Positions 1 through 5,885 of a stretch of 7,599 nucleotides of DNA are shown here, piece after piece. Every line of letters begins with the position of its first letter. The first letter of the stretch is position 1. The DNA is taken from assembly GCA_027457005.1 (NCBI GenBank), contig DAIDTV010000074.1, positions 1 to 7,599 on the forward strand. Reading direction: 5' to 3'. Below the pieces are notes generated by a model. That model saw only the letters and a program-made list of their open reading frames with translations. It was not told the origin of the DNA and did not search any database. Both the position numbers and the translations under genes were made by a program. This DNA is from Chloroflexota bacterium. Its GTDB lineage: Bacteria > Chloroflexota > Limnocylindria > Limnocylindrales > CSP1-4.

Positions 1-690
1 GAAGCGCCGCTGCGCCCGGGCCCCTCCGCGTGGCGCGGTCGCCCGGGCGAGGAGCCCGAACGCGCCGTCGGTGACGATCGCGAGAAGCGCGACCAGCGTG
101 GCCCCGGCCACCATCTGCGCGGTGTCCTGCGTCGCGAACCCGTCGTAGATGTAGCGGCCCAGCCCTCCGCCGCCGGCCACCGCGCCCAGCGTGTACGTGG
201 CCACGACCTGCACGGCCGCCAGGCGCATGCCGGTGAGGAGCACCGGCAGGGCGAGGGGCAGCTCCACGCGCAGCAGCACCTGGGGACCGTTCATGCTCAT
301 CCCGCGGGCCGCCTCCACGAGGTCCGGGTCGACCTCGCGCATCCCGGCGTGGGCGTTGGTGATCATGGGGGGGATGGCGAGCAGCACCATGGCGCCGAGG
401 ATGGGCCACGTGCTGAAATCCAGGCGCAGGTCCACGGCGATCGGGATCAGCATGAGGAGGAGCGCGAACGACGGGAGGGCACGCCCCAGGTTGGCCACGC
501 TGCTCACGATGAACGCGCCCCGGCCGGTGTGGCCCACGACCAGGCCGAGCGGGATGGCGATGACCGCCGCCGCGAGCACCGACAGGCCGGAGGCCTCGAC
601 GTGCTCGAGCACGCGCACCGGGATCGCGCCGCCACCCTGCCACTGCGCGGGGGCGGTGAACCAGGCAATGACCTGGAGGAGGAGCTGCAT
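1..690 (-). CDS. Osmoprotectant ABC transporter permease, OpuCB/OpuCD/ProW-like (3' end outside window)
   Basis: Integral membrane subunit of a betaine/choline-type importer. It would pair with the permease just upstream and be driven by the CBS-domain ATPase. Reading the minus strand from ATG at 690 gives 230 codons without a stop to the window edge. The translation begins MQLLLQVIAWFTAPAQW and is strongly hydrophobic, with about five to six likely membrane segments. The cytoplasmic EAA-type coupling motif of binding-protein-dependent permeases is visible around residues 125-155 (EAARGMSMNGPQ, then LLRVELPLALPVLLTGMR). A GGGGLGRYI segment follows, as in OpuCB/OpuCD relatives. The last visible residues (APRGGARAQRRF) look like a cytoplasmic tail, so only a few codons are probably missing. 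The start lies 3 bases after the stop of the preceding permease, with a G-rich stretch in front, so translational coupling is likely. The family is clear; the substrate within the quaternary-amine group is inferred. Confidence 0.9.
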   Translation of the reverse strand, partial: MQLLLQVIAWFTAPAQWQGGGAIPVRVLEHVEASGLSVLAAAVIAIPLGLVVGHTGRGAFIVSSVANLGRALPSFALLLMLIPIAVDLRLDFSTWPILGAMVLLAIPPMITNAHAGMREVDPDLVEAARGMSMNGPQVLLRVELPLALPVLLTGMRLAAVQVVATYTLGAVAGGGGLGRYIYDGFATQDTAQMVAGATLVALLAIVTDGAFGLLARATAPRGGARAQRRF

Positions 691-693
691 CGG

Positions 694-1356
694 TCAGCCC
701 CCGCCGCCGTGCACACGCGTCCACGGGGTGAGGGCGCGCTGGACGAGCAGCAGCGCGGCGTCGGCGAGCACGGCGAGGGCGACGGAGAGGATCGCGCCCA
801 CGTAGATCTGGGTGGGGAAGAGGTTGATGAACCCGGCGAGCATCAGCTGCCCCAGGCCACCCTGCCCGATCAGGGCCGTGACCGTGACGAGCCCTATCGT
901 GGTCACGGTGGCGATCCGGATGCCGGCCATGATCACCGGGAGCGCGATGGGGAGCTCCACCCGGAGCAGGCGCTGCGGGCGCGTCAGGCCCATCCCGTCG
1001 GCCGCCTCCAGCACCTCCGCCGGGACGCCGTCCAGGCCGGCCAGGATGTTGCGGATCAGGATCAGCAGCGTGTACCCGACCAGGCCGACCTCCGAGGTGA
1101 GCGTGGACAGGCCGGTGACCGGGATCAGGAGCACGAAGAGCGCCAGGCTGGGGATCGTGTAGACCACGCCGGCGGCCCAGGTGATCGGCGTCTCCGCGCG
1201 GCGGTACCGGTGCGCGGCAAGGGCCAGCGCGAACGAGATCGCGAGCCCGGCGACCACCGCGATCGCGGTCAGCTCCACGTGCTGCCCGAGCGCCGCTCCG
1301 ATCTCGTTGAGGTGCGCGGTGACCCACGGCCACCGCACCAGCGGCTCGCTCGGCAT
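694..1356 (-). CDS. Osmoprotectant ABC transporter permease, OpuCB/ProW-like
   Basis: Complete 220-residue permease starting at ATG (MPSEPLVRWPWVTAHLNEIG). The length is usual for OpuCB/OpuCD subunits. Hydrophobic helices are seen near residues 28-48, 58-80, 88-105, 137-165 and 185-207. The EAA loop that docks on the ATPase is at about 116-146 (EAADGMGLTRPQRLLRVELP, then IALPVIMAGIR), followed by ALIGQGGLGQLM, typical of this permease family. The gene starts 7 bases after the inferred stop of the CBS-domain ATPase and ends 3 bases before the next permease, so the three form one operon. The two permeases are clear paralogues (both carry LLRVELP-ALPV) and would form a heterodimeric channel, as in OpuC systems. 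Assignment to osmolyte uptake rather than another BPD_transp_1 importer rests on the ATPase type and the paired-permease layout. Confidence 0.9.
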   Translation of the reverse strand: MPSEPLVRWPWVTAHLNEIGAALGQHVELTAIAVVAGLAISFALALAAHRYRRAETPITWAAGVVYTIPSLALFVLLIPVTGLSTLTSEVGLVGYTLLILIRNILAGLDGVPAEVLEAADGMGLTRPQRLLRVELPIALPVIMAGIRIATVTTIGLVTVTALIGQGGLGQLMLAGFINLFPTQIYVGAILSVALAVLADAALLLVQRALTPWTRVHGGGG

Positions 1357-1363
1357 CGTTGCC

Positions 1364-2559
1364 TCAGCCGTCCCGGCCCGCGGGGCGCGGGGTCGCCTCG
1401 CCGTCCTGGTCGTGCAGCAGATCGGTGATCGAGTCGACCGTGACGAGGCCCACCGGCCGGCCCGCGTCGTCGATCACGATCCCGGACCGGACGGCCGCGT
1501 CGAGCAGGAGCGATAGCGCGTCCCGCAGGGTCGTATCGCGCTCCAGGAGTGGCGAGAGGCGGGTCGCCGCCCGGCATCCACCGGTGCCGAGTCGGGGAGG
1601 GGGGTTGCATCGATCCAGCCGACCGGGTGGCCCCGGTCGTCGACCAGGAGGAGCCAGCGGGGCAGCCGCCCGTCCAGCCGTGCGCGCACGGCGCCCGCCA
1701 ATTCCCCGGCGGTGGCGACCGGAGCCGGCTGCAGGGTGAGCTCACCCACGCGGCGGAGGGTCAGGCGCTTGAGCGCCCGGTCCACGCCCACGAACCGCGC
1801 CACGAACTCGGAGGCGGGGTGCGCCAGCAGCTCGGCCGGCGGCGCGAACTGCGCGAGGGTACCGCCCTGGTGCATCACGGCCACGAGGTCGCCCATCTTG
1901 ATGGCCTCGTCGATGTCGTGGGTGACGAACAGGATCGTCTTGCCCAGCTCGCGCTGCAGCCGTAGCAGCTCATCCTGCAGGCGGGACCGCACGATCGGAT
2001 CGACGGCACCGAACGGTTCGTCCATCAGCAGCAGCGGCGGGTCGGCGGCCAGCGCGCGCGCGACGCCCACTCGCTGCCGCTCCCCTCCGGAGAGTTCCGA
2101 CGGGTACCGCCCCATGTACTGGCCCGGATCGAGACCCACCAGCCGCAGCAGCTCGTCCGCTCGCTCACGACGCCGGCCCGCCGGCCACCCCAGGAGGCGT
2201 GGCACCACGGAGACGTTCTCCGCGATCGTCTGGTGCGGGAACAGCCCGACCTGCTGGATCACGTAGCCGATGCCGCGGCGCAGCTCGGTGGTGTCCCGCC
2301 CTGCTATGTCGGCACCGTCGATGAGGATCCGGCCGGCGGTGGGCTGGATCAGCCGGTTCACCATCTTGAGGGTGGTGGTCTTGCCGCACCCGGACGGGCC
2401 CACGAGCACGCAGGTAGCTCCGGCGGGCACGGAGAAGCTGAGGTCGTCGACCGCGGCCTGGCCGTCGGCTCGCCTGCCGTACCGTTTGCTGACGTGCTCT
2501 AGCGTGACGGTCGCCGCGCGGTGGGGCTGCTGGAGCGTCCCGGGGGCGGAAGCTGGCAC
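1364..2559 (-). CDS. Osmoprotectant ABC transporter ATP-binding protein, OpuCA/ProV-like with CBS domains; frameshifted as written
   Basis: ATP-hydrolysing subunit of the importer. From GTG at 2559 it shows Walker A GPSGCGKTT (residues 54-62), the family phrase TLKMVNRL (63-70), Q-loop VIQQVGLFPHQTI (100-112), signature LSGGERQRVG (156-165), Walker B LLLMDEP (176-182) and switch His214 (FVTHDIDEA). A CBS-like segment spans about 266-325 (WLLLVDDRGHPVGWID). Frame is lost at about codon 330, positions 1561-1575. The written frame ends at 1474 with about 30 nonsense residues. The neighbouring frame carries a good second CBS repeat (LLERDTTLRDAL, then SGIVIDDAGRPVGLVTV) to TGA at 1364-1366. One extra G in the GGG there joins the two parts into 398 residues, normal for OpuCA. 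The GTG start is chosen because GAGGAT lies 5 bases upstream (2565-2570) and a TACGAT box sits at 2587-2592. An in-frame ATG at 2694 would add a Gly/His-rich leader and collide with the divergent gene. Confidence 0.87.
1561..1575 (-). other. Frameshift site in the OpuCA-like ATPase gene
   Basis: The protein-coding frame switches here. Upstream, the ABC and first CBS domains read cleanly. Downstream, the second CBS domain reads cleanly only in a different frame. On the coding strand the local sequence is GCCGGGCGGCGACCCGCC. Restoring one G in GGG (or one C in CCC) makes a continuous protein. The net change is one base too few, since the span 1364-2559 is 1196 bases, one short of a multiple of three. 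Confidence 0.8.
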
Positions 2560-2564
2560 TGCCG

Positions 2565-2592
2565 ATCCTCGGTGCGTGTGCCCACCATCGTA
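2565..2592 (-). promoter_or_regulatory. Candidate -10 box and ribosome binding site for the osmoprotectant importer operon
   Basis: Reading the minus strand, TACGAT at 2592-2587 matches the most conserved positions of a -10 box (TAnnAT). GAGGAT at 2570-2565 is a Shine-Dalgarno-like site 5 bases before the GTG start. Transcription would begin near 2580, giving a leader of about 20 nt. I see no convincing -35 hexamer. The expected position, about 2610-2615, falls inside the degenerate 9-nt repeat. Inferred from sequence only. Confidence 0.45.
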
Positions 2593-2635
2593 CCCGCTGT
2601 GCCCGTCGTGCCCGGCGTGTCCGCTGGCCCCGGCG
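2591..2635. repeat. Degenerate 9-nt tandem repeat in the divergent intergenic region
   Basis: Five consecutive 9-mers can be lined up on the plus strand: TACCCGCTG, TGCCCGTCG, TGCCCGGCG, TGTCCGCTG and GCCCCGGCG. The middle copies are most alike (consensus TGCCCGNCG). The tract lies between the two divergent genes and covers the -35 region expected for the importer promoter. It could be a regulator-binding array, or the relic of a Gly-His-X coding repeat, because the minus strand reads GHAGHDGHSGYDGG in frame with the ATPase. The repeat is visible; its role is unknown. Confidence 0.5.
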
Positions 2636-2678
2636 GCGGTCCGACGCCCGACCGGACGCGCCGGCACCGGGTTCGCGC

Positions 2679-2684
2679 TACGCT
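2679..2684 (+). promoter_or_regulatory. Candidate -10 box for the zinc-ribbon membrane protein gene (leaderless start)
   Basis: TACGCT lies 8 bases before the ATG at 2693. A transcript driven by this box would begin at or within a base or two of the start codon, so the mRNA would be leaderless or nearly so. No Shine-Dalgarno sequence is seen before this ATG, which agrees. No clear -35 hexamer is present (ACGCGC at about 2656-2661). Confidence 0.4.
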
Positions 2685-2692
2685 CTTGGCCC

Positions 2693-3196
2693 ATGCCCGA
2701 CCCGCGTCTCCCGGCGACGGCCCTCGACCCGACCCTGGCGTCCGGGCCGCACGACCGATGCGTTCGCTGCGGCCGCCCCACGCCACTCGGCGTGTCCCTG
2801 TGCGAGCTGGACAATCCGGGCCACATCGGCGCTCCCAGCGCCACCCAGCTGCACGCCACGATGCTCGCCGGGGTCGGGATCGGCGTGCTGCTGCTCGCGA
2901 TCCTCGCCAGGGCCCTGACCGCCGGCGTGGGGCCGTTCGATTCCCGGCTGGTCGGGCAGGCGATCCTCGCCAACGGCGGCGCCAGCGTCGCCATCCAGGT
3001 GACGAACCGGGGCACGAAGCAAGGCCCCGCCACCTGCCAGGTGTCGCGCGGCGGCGTGCTGCTGCCCGACGACCCCGTCTTCCTGACCCGGCCGATCCCC
3101 GCCGGCGGGAGTATCACGGTGACCACGTCCGTGCCGGCACCGGGCCCGAGCGCCGGCGCCTACCCGGTGGGGGGCCTCACGGCGTCCTGTCGCTGA
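2693..3196 (+). CDS. Zinc-ribbon-like single-pass membrane protein of unknown function
   Basis: A 167-residue protein beginning MPDPRLPATALDPT. An N-terminal Cys cluster (C23-x2-C26-G-R-P-T-P, then C37) resembles a short zinc ribbon. Only three Cys are present, so His44, Asp40 or His20 might be the fourth ligand, or the fold may be degenerate. A conserved-looking linker (ELDNPGHIGAPSATQ, 38-52) leads into one membrane helix at about 53-75. The remaining 90 residues are Thr/Val/Gly/Pro-rich with beta-strand character (ASVAIQVTNRGTKQGPATC). They hold two Cys (115, 166) that could form a disulfide if, as predicted, the tail lies outside the cell. The reading frame is open further upstream, but this ATG is chosen because the earlier part is antisense to the ATPase gene and has a shadow composition. 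It is divergent from the importer operon and ends 18 bases from the convergent exporter operon. I do not recognise a named family. Envelope sensing or maturation is possible but unsupported. Confidence 0.75.
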   Translation: MPDPRLPATALDPTLASGPHDRCVRCGRPTPLGVSLCELDNPGHIGAPSATQLHATMLAGVGIGVLLLAILARALTAGVGPFDSRLVGQAILANGGASVAIQVTNRGTKQGPATCQVSRGGVLLPDDPVFLTRPIPAGGSITVTTSVPAPGPSAGAYPVGGLTASCR

Positions 3197-3214
3197 CCGT
3201 CGTGCCGCGCCGCG

Positions 3215-3961
3215 TCACCCGCGTTCCGCGACCTCGAAGTGCGCCAGCCGCCAGATCGCGATCAGCGTCGCGCCGGCGGCCACCACGGCACCCAGCTCCA
3301 GCGAGGTCGCCGGCCCGAGGTGCCACGGCAGCAGCGATGGCTGGGTCGGGTCGAGGGCGGCCGTGACGCCCAGCACGTACTGATGGACGCTGATCAGCCG
3401 GGTGCCCGTGAACAGGCCGGCGACCACGCCCTCCCAGATGTACACGTAGGCGAGCCCGACGATCAGCGCGTGTCCCGTCACGAGGCTCAGCGCCAGCGCG
3501 ATCGAGGTGTAGACGAGCGCGCCCCAGGCGACGCCGGCGAGGGCGGCCGCCGCGGTCCCCGGCCCGGCGGCGCCGGGGAGGGAGATCAGGATCGCCACCA
3601 CGGCCGATGCGCCGATGATCACCGCGGTGGCGACCGCGGCGATCGCCAGCTTGGCGACCACGATCTGCCAGCGTGCCACCGGGCGGATCAGCAGGTAGAC
3701 GAGGGTGCCGTCCTCCACCTCGCCGCCCAGGACCGAGGTGCCGAAGATCAGTGCGACCAGCGGCAGCAGCGTGGTGATCACGAGGTTGTCGAGCAGCCCC
3801 GCGGTCCAGCTCTCGTACTCCAGGCCCCCGGCCAGCCGGTAGATGGCCGACACCAGGATGGGCGCGCACCCCGCGAGCACGGCGAGGAGCATCCGCCGGC
3901 GTCCGAGTGCCTGCCGGGCGGTCAGCACCAGCAGCTGGCGGAGGACGCCGTCGCGGCCCAT
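3215..3961 (-). CDS. ABC-2 type transporter permease (module B)
   Basis: A 248-residue membrane protein, MGRDGVLRQLLVLTARQALG onward, of the ABC-2 permease class that exports drugs, lipids, peptides or polymers. About six hydrophobic helices are seen: near residues 22-40, 58-75, 105-130, 138-160, 165-190 and 220-238. Between the second and third lies the diagnostic cytoplasmic segment LGGEVEDGTLVYLLIRPVAR with WQIVVAKL, found in many ABC-2 permeases after the second helix. The start ATG overlaps the ATPase stop by one base (TGATG at 3959-3963), a standard coupling arrangement. The partner is therefore the ATPase immediately upstream. It is the last gene of the minus-strand exporter operon and converges with the plus-strand zinc-ribbon gene, 18 bases apart. 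No hairpin terminator is evident in that gap. Substrate unknown. Confidence 0.88.
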   Translation of the reverse strand: MGRDGVLRQLLVLTARQALGRRRMLLAVLAGCAPILVSAIYRLAGGLEYESWTAGLLDNLVITTLLPLVALIFGTSVLGGEVEDGTLVYLLIRPVARWQIVVAKLAIAAVATAVIIGASAVVAILISLPGAAGPGTAAAALAGVAWGALVYTSIALALSLVTGHALIVGLAYVYIWEGVVAGLFTGTRLISVHQYVLGVTAALDPTQPSLLPWHLGPATSLELGAVVAAGATLIAIWRLAHFEVAERG

Positions 3962-4932
3962 CAGCGCCCCACCAGGTAGCTGAAGACGGACTCGAGGGTC
4001 TCGTCGGTGGGCAGGAGCTCGTACAGGGACACGTCCGCGAGCTTCGCCACCCGGGCGACGACGGCGGTGAACGAGCCGTAGTCGGCCGCGCGCACGTCCA
4101 GGGCGCCGTCCTCGAACTGCACCCCGAGCACGGGTGCCTCCGCCACGAGCCTGGCCGCCATCGCGCGGTCGTCGCTGGTGTGCAGCCGGAACGTGTGCGG
4201 CCGATCGGTCATCAGGCGGCGCAGGGCCCGGTAGTCGCCCGCGGCGGCCAGCCGGCCCGCCACCATCACCAGGACCTGCTGCGCCAGCCGCTCGACCTCC
4301 TCGAGGATGTGCGACGAGAACAGGATCACGCGTCCCTCCGCCGCCATGCGGTGGAGCAGGTCCATCATGTGCAGCCGCTGGCGGGGGTCCATGCCGTTGA
4401 ACGGCTCGTCGAGCAGCAGGATCGGCGGATCGTGGACGAGCGCCGACGCCAGCTTCACGCGCTGCCGCATCCCCTTCGAGTAGCCGCCGATCGCGCGATC
4501 CGCGGCGCCCTCCAGGTCGACCATCGCGATCGCCCGCCGCGCGGCCCCTTCCGGGTCGGGGAGACGGGCGAGGCGGGCCGAGAGCACGGCGAACTCTCGA
4601 CCGGTCAGGAAGTCGTACGCCGCGTCGCGCTCCGGCGCCAGGCCGAGCTGACGGTACACAGCCGGATCCCGGCCCGCCGGCCGGCCCTGGATCAGCACCT
4701 GCCCGCTGGACGGGGCGAGCAGGCCGGCCAGCATGTGGAGCAGCGTCGACTTGCCGGCGCCGTTCGGGCCCAGCAGCCCGGTGACGCCCGCGCCGATACC
4801 GAAGGTGACGTCGTTGACCGCGACCACGTTCCCGTACCAGCGAGCCACGTGCGCGGCGGCCAGCGGTGCGCCGGCCACATCCGCCGGCACCGGCGCGGGG
4901 GCCCAGAGCGGCCGGCGGCCCGGGCCGCTCAC
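3961..4932 (-). CDS. ABC-2 type transporter ATP-binding protein (module B)
   Basis: A 323-residue ATPase starting at GTG (MSGPGRRPLWAPAPVPADVA), whose stop shares a base with the next permease start. Motifs: Walker A GPNGAGKST (55-63), Q-loop region LGLAPERDAAYDFLTG with Glu101 at the usual Gln position (common in this subfamily), signature GYSKGMRQRVK (150-160), Walker B ILLLDEPFNGMDP (171-183) and switch His208 (FSSHILEE). A C-terminal region of about 90 residues (RLMTDRPHTFRLHT to LESVFSYLVGR) is typical of ABC-2 exporter ATPases. The GTG start overlaps the upstream permease stop as GTGA (4929-4932). The start gives a Pro-rich leader of about 20 residues before the ABC fold (LAAAHVARWYGNVVAVNDV). 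It is paralogous to the module A ATPase (shared GMRQRVKLA and ALVHDP). The same reading frame stays open upstream through module A, which can mislead gene callers. Confidence 0.9.
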   Translation of the reverse strand: MSGPGRRPLWAPAPVPADVAGAPLAAAHVARWYGNVVAVNDVTFGIGAGVTGLLGPNGAGKSTLLHMLAGLLAPSSGQVLIQGRPAGRDPAVYRQLGLAPERDAAYDFLTGREFAVLSARLARLPDPEGAARRAIAMVDLEGAADRAIGGYSKGMRQRVKLASALVHDPPILLLDEPFNGMDPRQRLHMMDLLHRMAAEGRVILFSSHILEEVERLAQQVLVMVAGRLAAAGDYRALRRLMTDRPHTFRLHTSDDRAMAARLVAEAPVLGVQFEDGALDVRAADYGSFTAVVARVAKLADVSLYELLPTDETLESVFSYLVGR

Positions 4933-5885
4933 GCCGCGATCCTCGCGTAGCGCCGCAGCACGACGGCTCCGGCGGCGGCCGCAAGGGCGAGGGCGACGAT
5001 GACGTACCACCATCCCGGGAGGTCGGCCCGCCGGAGGACCTCGTCGCCGGCACTGCCGAAGAACCAGTTGACCGTGCCGTCCCCGACCAGCGAGGGGCTC
5101 AGCAGGATCCCGTAGCGGGTCCATCCGCCCTGCTGCGCGGACGCGATCAGCGTGCCCAGCCCGTCGGCGATGAACCAGAACGCGACGATCCCGCCCGTCG
5201 CGTAGGCCCGCCGCGGGGTGAGGGCGGCGATCGCGAGCGCCACCGTCGAGACCTGGAGCGAGGTCACCAGCGCGCTCGCCAGCATTGGCCCGGGCAGGTC
5301 CAGGTGCTCCCGCAGGTAGCCGATCGGATCGGACCGCACGAGTGCGCTGCCCACGTAGAGCACGATCTCGGGGACGAGCGCGATCAGCAGCATGGCCGTG
5401 AGCAGCGCCGCGAACTTCGCGAGCGCATAGTCGCGCCGTTCCAGCGCCCGCGTGAAGTACAGCGACAGCACGTGGTTGCGCTGGTCCCGGCCCACCAGCT
5501 CCGGGGCCACTGCCGCGCAGAAGAGCAGCATCACGGTGCCGACCAGCGAGAAGTAGTTCTCGATCCGGACCGGCTGCAGCAGGTCGCCGGCGAGCGCGGT
5601 GATGCCGAGCTCGACCACCGCCGGGACGAGCGCGATCGCGAAGAGACCCATCGGTACGACCTTCGACCGCGCGCTCCGGCCGATGCCGAACGACGCGGCG
5701 AGGCCGTGCGTGTAGAGCGAGCGGAACGCGTAGACCCGCCCCAGGCGGCGGCCGTCGTAGTGCTGGTAGCCGAGATCGTAGATGCTGCCACCGGCAGACG
5801 TGGCGACGGTAGGTCCCGCGCCGGACACCGAAGGCCCGGGGGGCTGGGCATCGATCGGGCTCCCCGGGCCACCCATCGGGCTCAC
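4929..5885 (-). CDS. ABC-2 type transporter permease (module A)
   Basis: A 318-residue membrane protein. A Pro/Gly-rich N-terminal stretch (about residues 1-35) is followed by IYDLGYQHYDGRRLGR (about 35-50), a cytoplasmic motif I associate with some ABC-2 permeases. Several hydrophobic helices follow (PMGLFAIALVPAVVELGI, SLVGTVMLLFCAAVAPELVG, FAALLTAMLLIALVPEIVLY, SALVTSLQVSTVALAIAAL, a GGIVAFWFIADGLG segment and a last helix WWYVIVALALAAAAGAVVL). The segment GRDQRNHVLSLYFTRALERR with DYALAKF corresponds to the ABC-2 loop usually read as EREDGTL-x-L-x-RP. The GTG at 5885 is preferred because it forms a GTGA overlap with the inferred stop of the upstream ATPase. ATG at 5876, three codons later, is the alternative. 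The gene ends in a second GTGA overlap with the module B ATPase. Substrate unknown. Confidence 0.87.
   Translation of the reverse strand: MSPMGGPGSPIDAQPPGPSVSGAGPTVATSAGGSIYDLGYQHYDGRRLGRVYAFRSLYTHGLAASFGIGRSARSKVVPMGLFAIALVPAVVELGITALAGDLLQPVRIENYFSLVGTVMLLFCAAVAPELVGRDQRNHVLSLYFTRALERRDYALAKFAALLTAMLLIALVPEIVLYVGSALVRSDPIGYLREHLDLPGPMLASALVTSLQVSTVALAIAALTPRRAYATGGIVAFWFIADGLGTLIASAQQGGWTRYGILLSPSLVGDGTVNWFFGSAGDEVLRRADLPGWWYVIVALALAAAAGAVVLRRYARIAA

Noticed and set aside
349..1428. 359-residue plus-strand ORF opposite the two permeases
   Set aside because: Low-complexity Arg/Asp/Gly/His-rich composition, no motif, and fully antisense to genes with clear permease motifs. It is a high-GC shadow frame.
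2560..2694. ATG at 2694 on the minus strand as start of the OpuCA-like ATPase, adding a Gly/His-rich 45-residue leader
   Set aside because: It would overlap the divergent gene's start codon, has no well-placed ribosome site, and would place the TACGAT box inside the gene. The GTG at 2559 has GAGGAT at good spacing. Not fully excluded.
3197..3214. Bidirectional terminator between the convergent genes
   Set aside because: Only 18 GC-rich bases without a convincing inverted repeat plus T-run on either strand.
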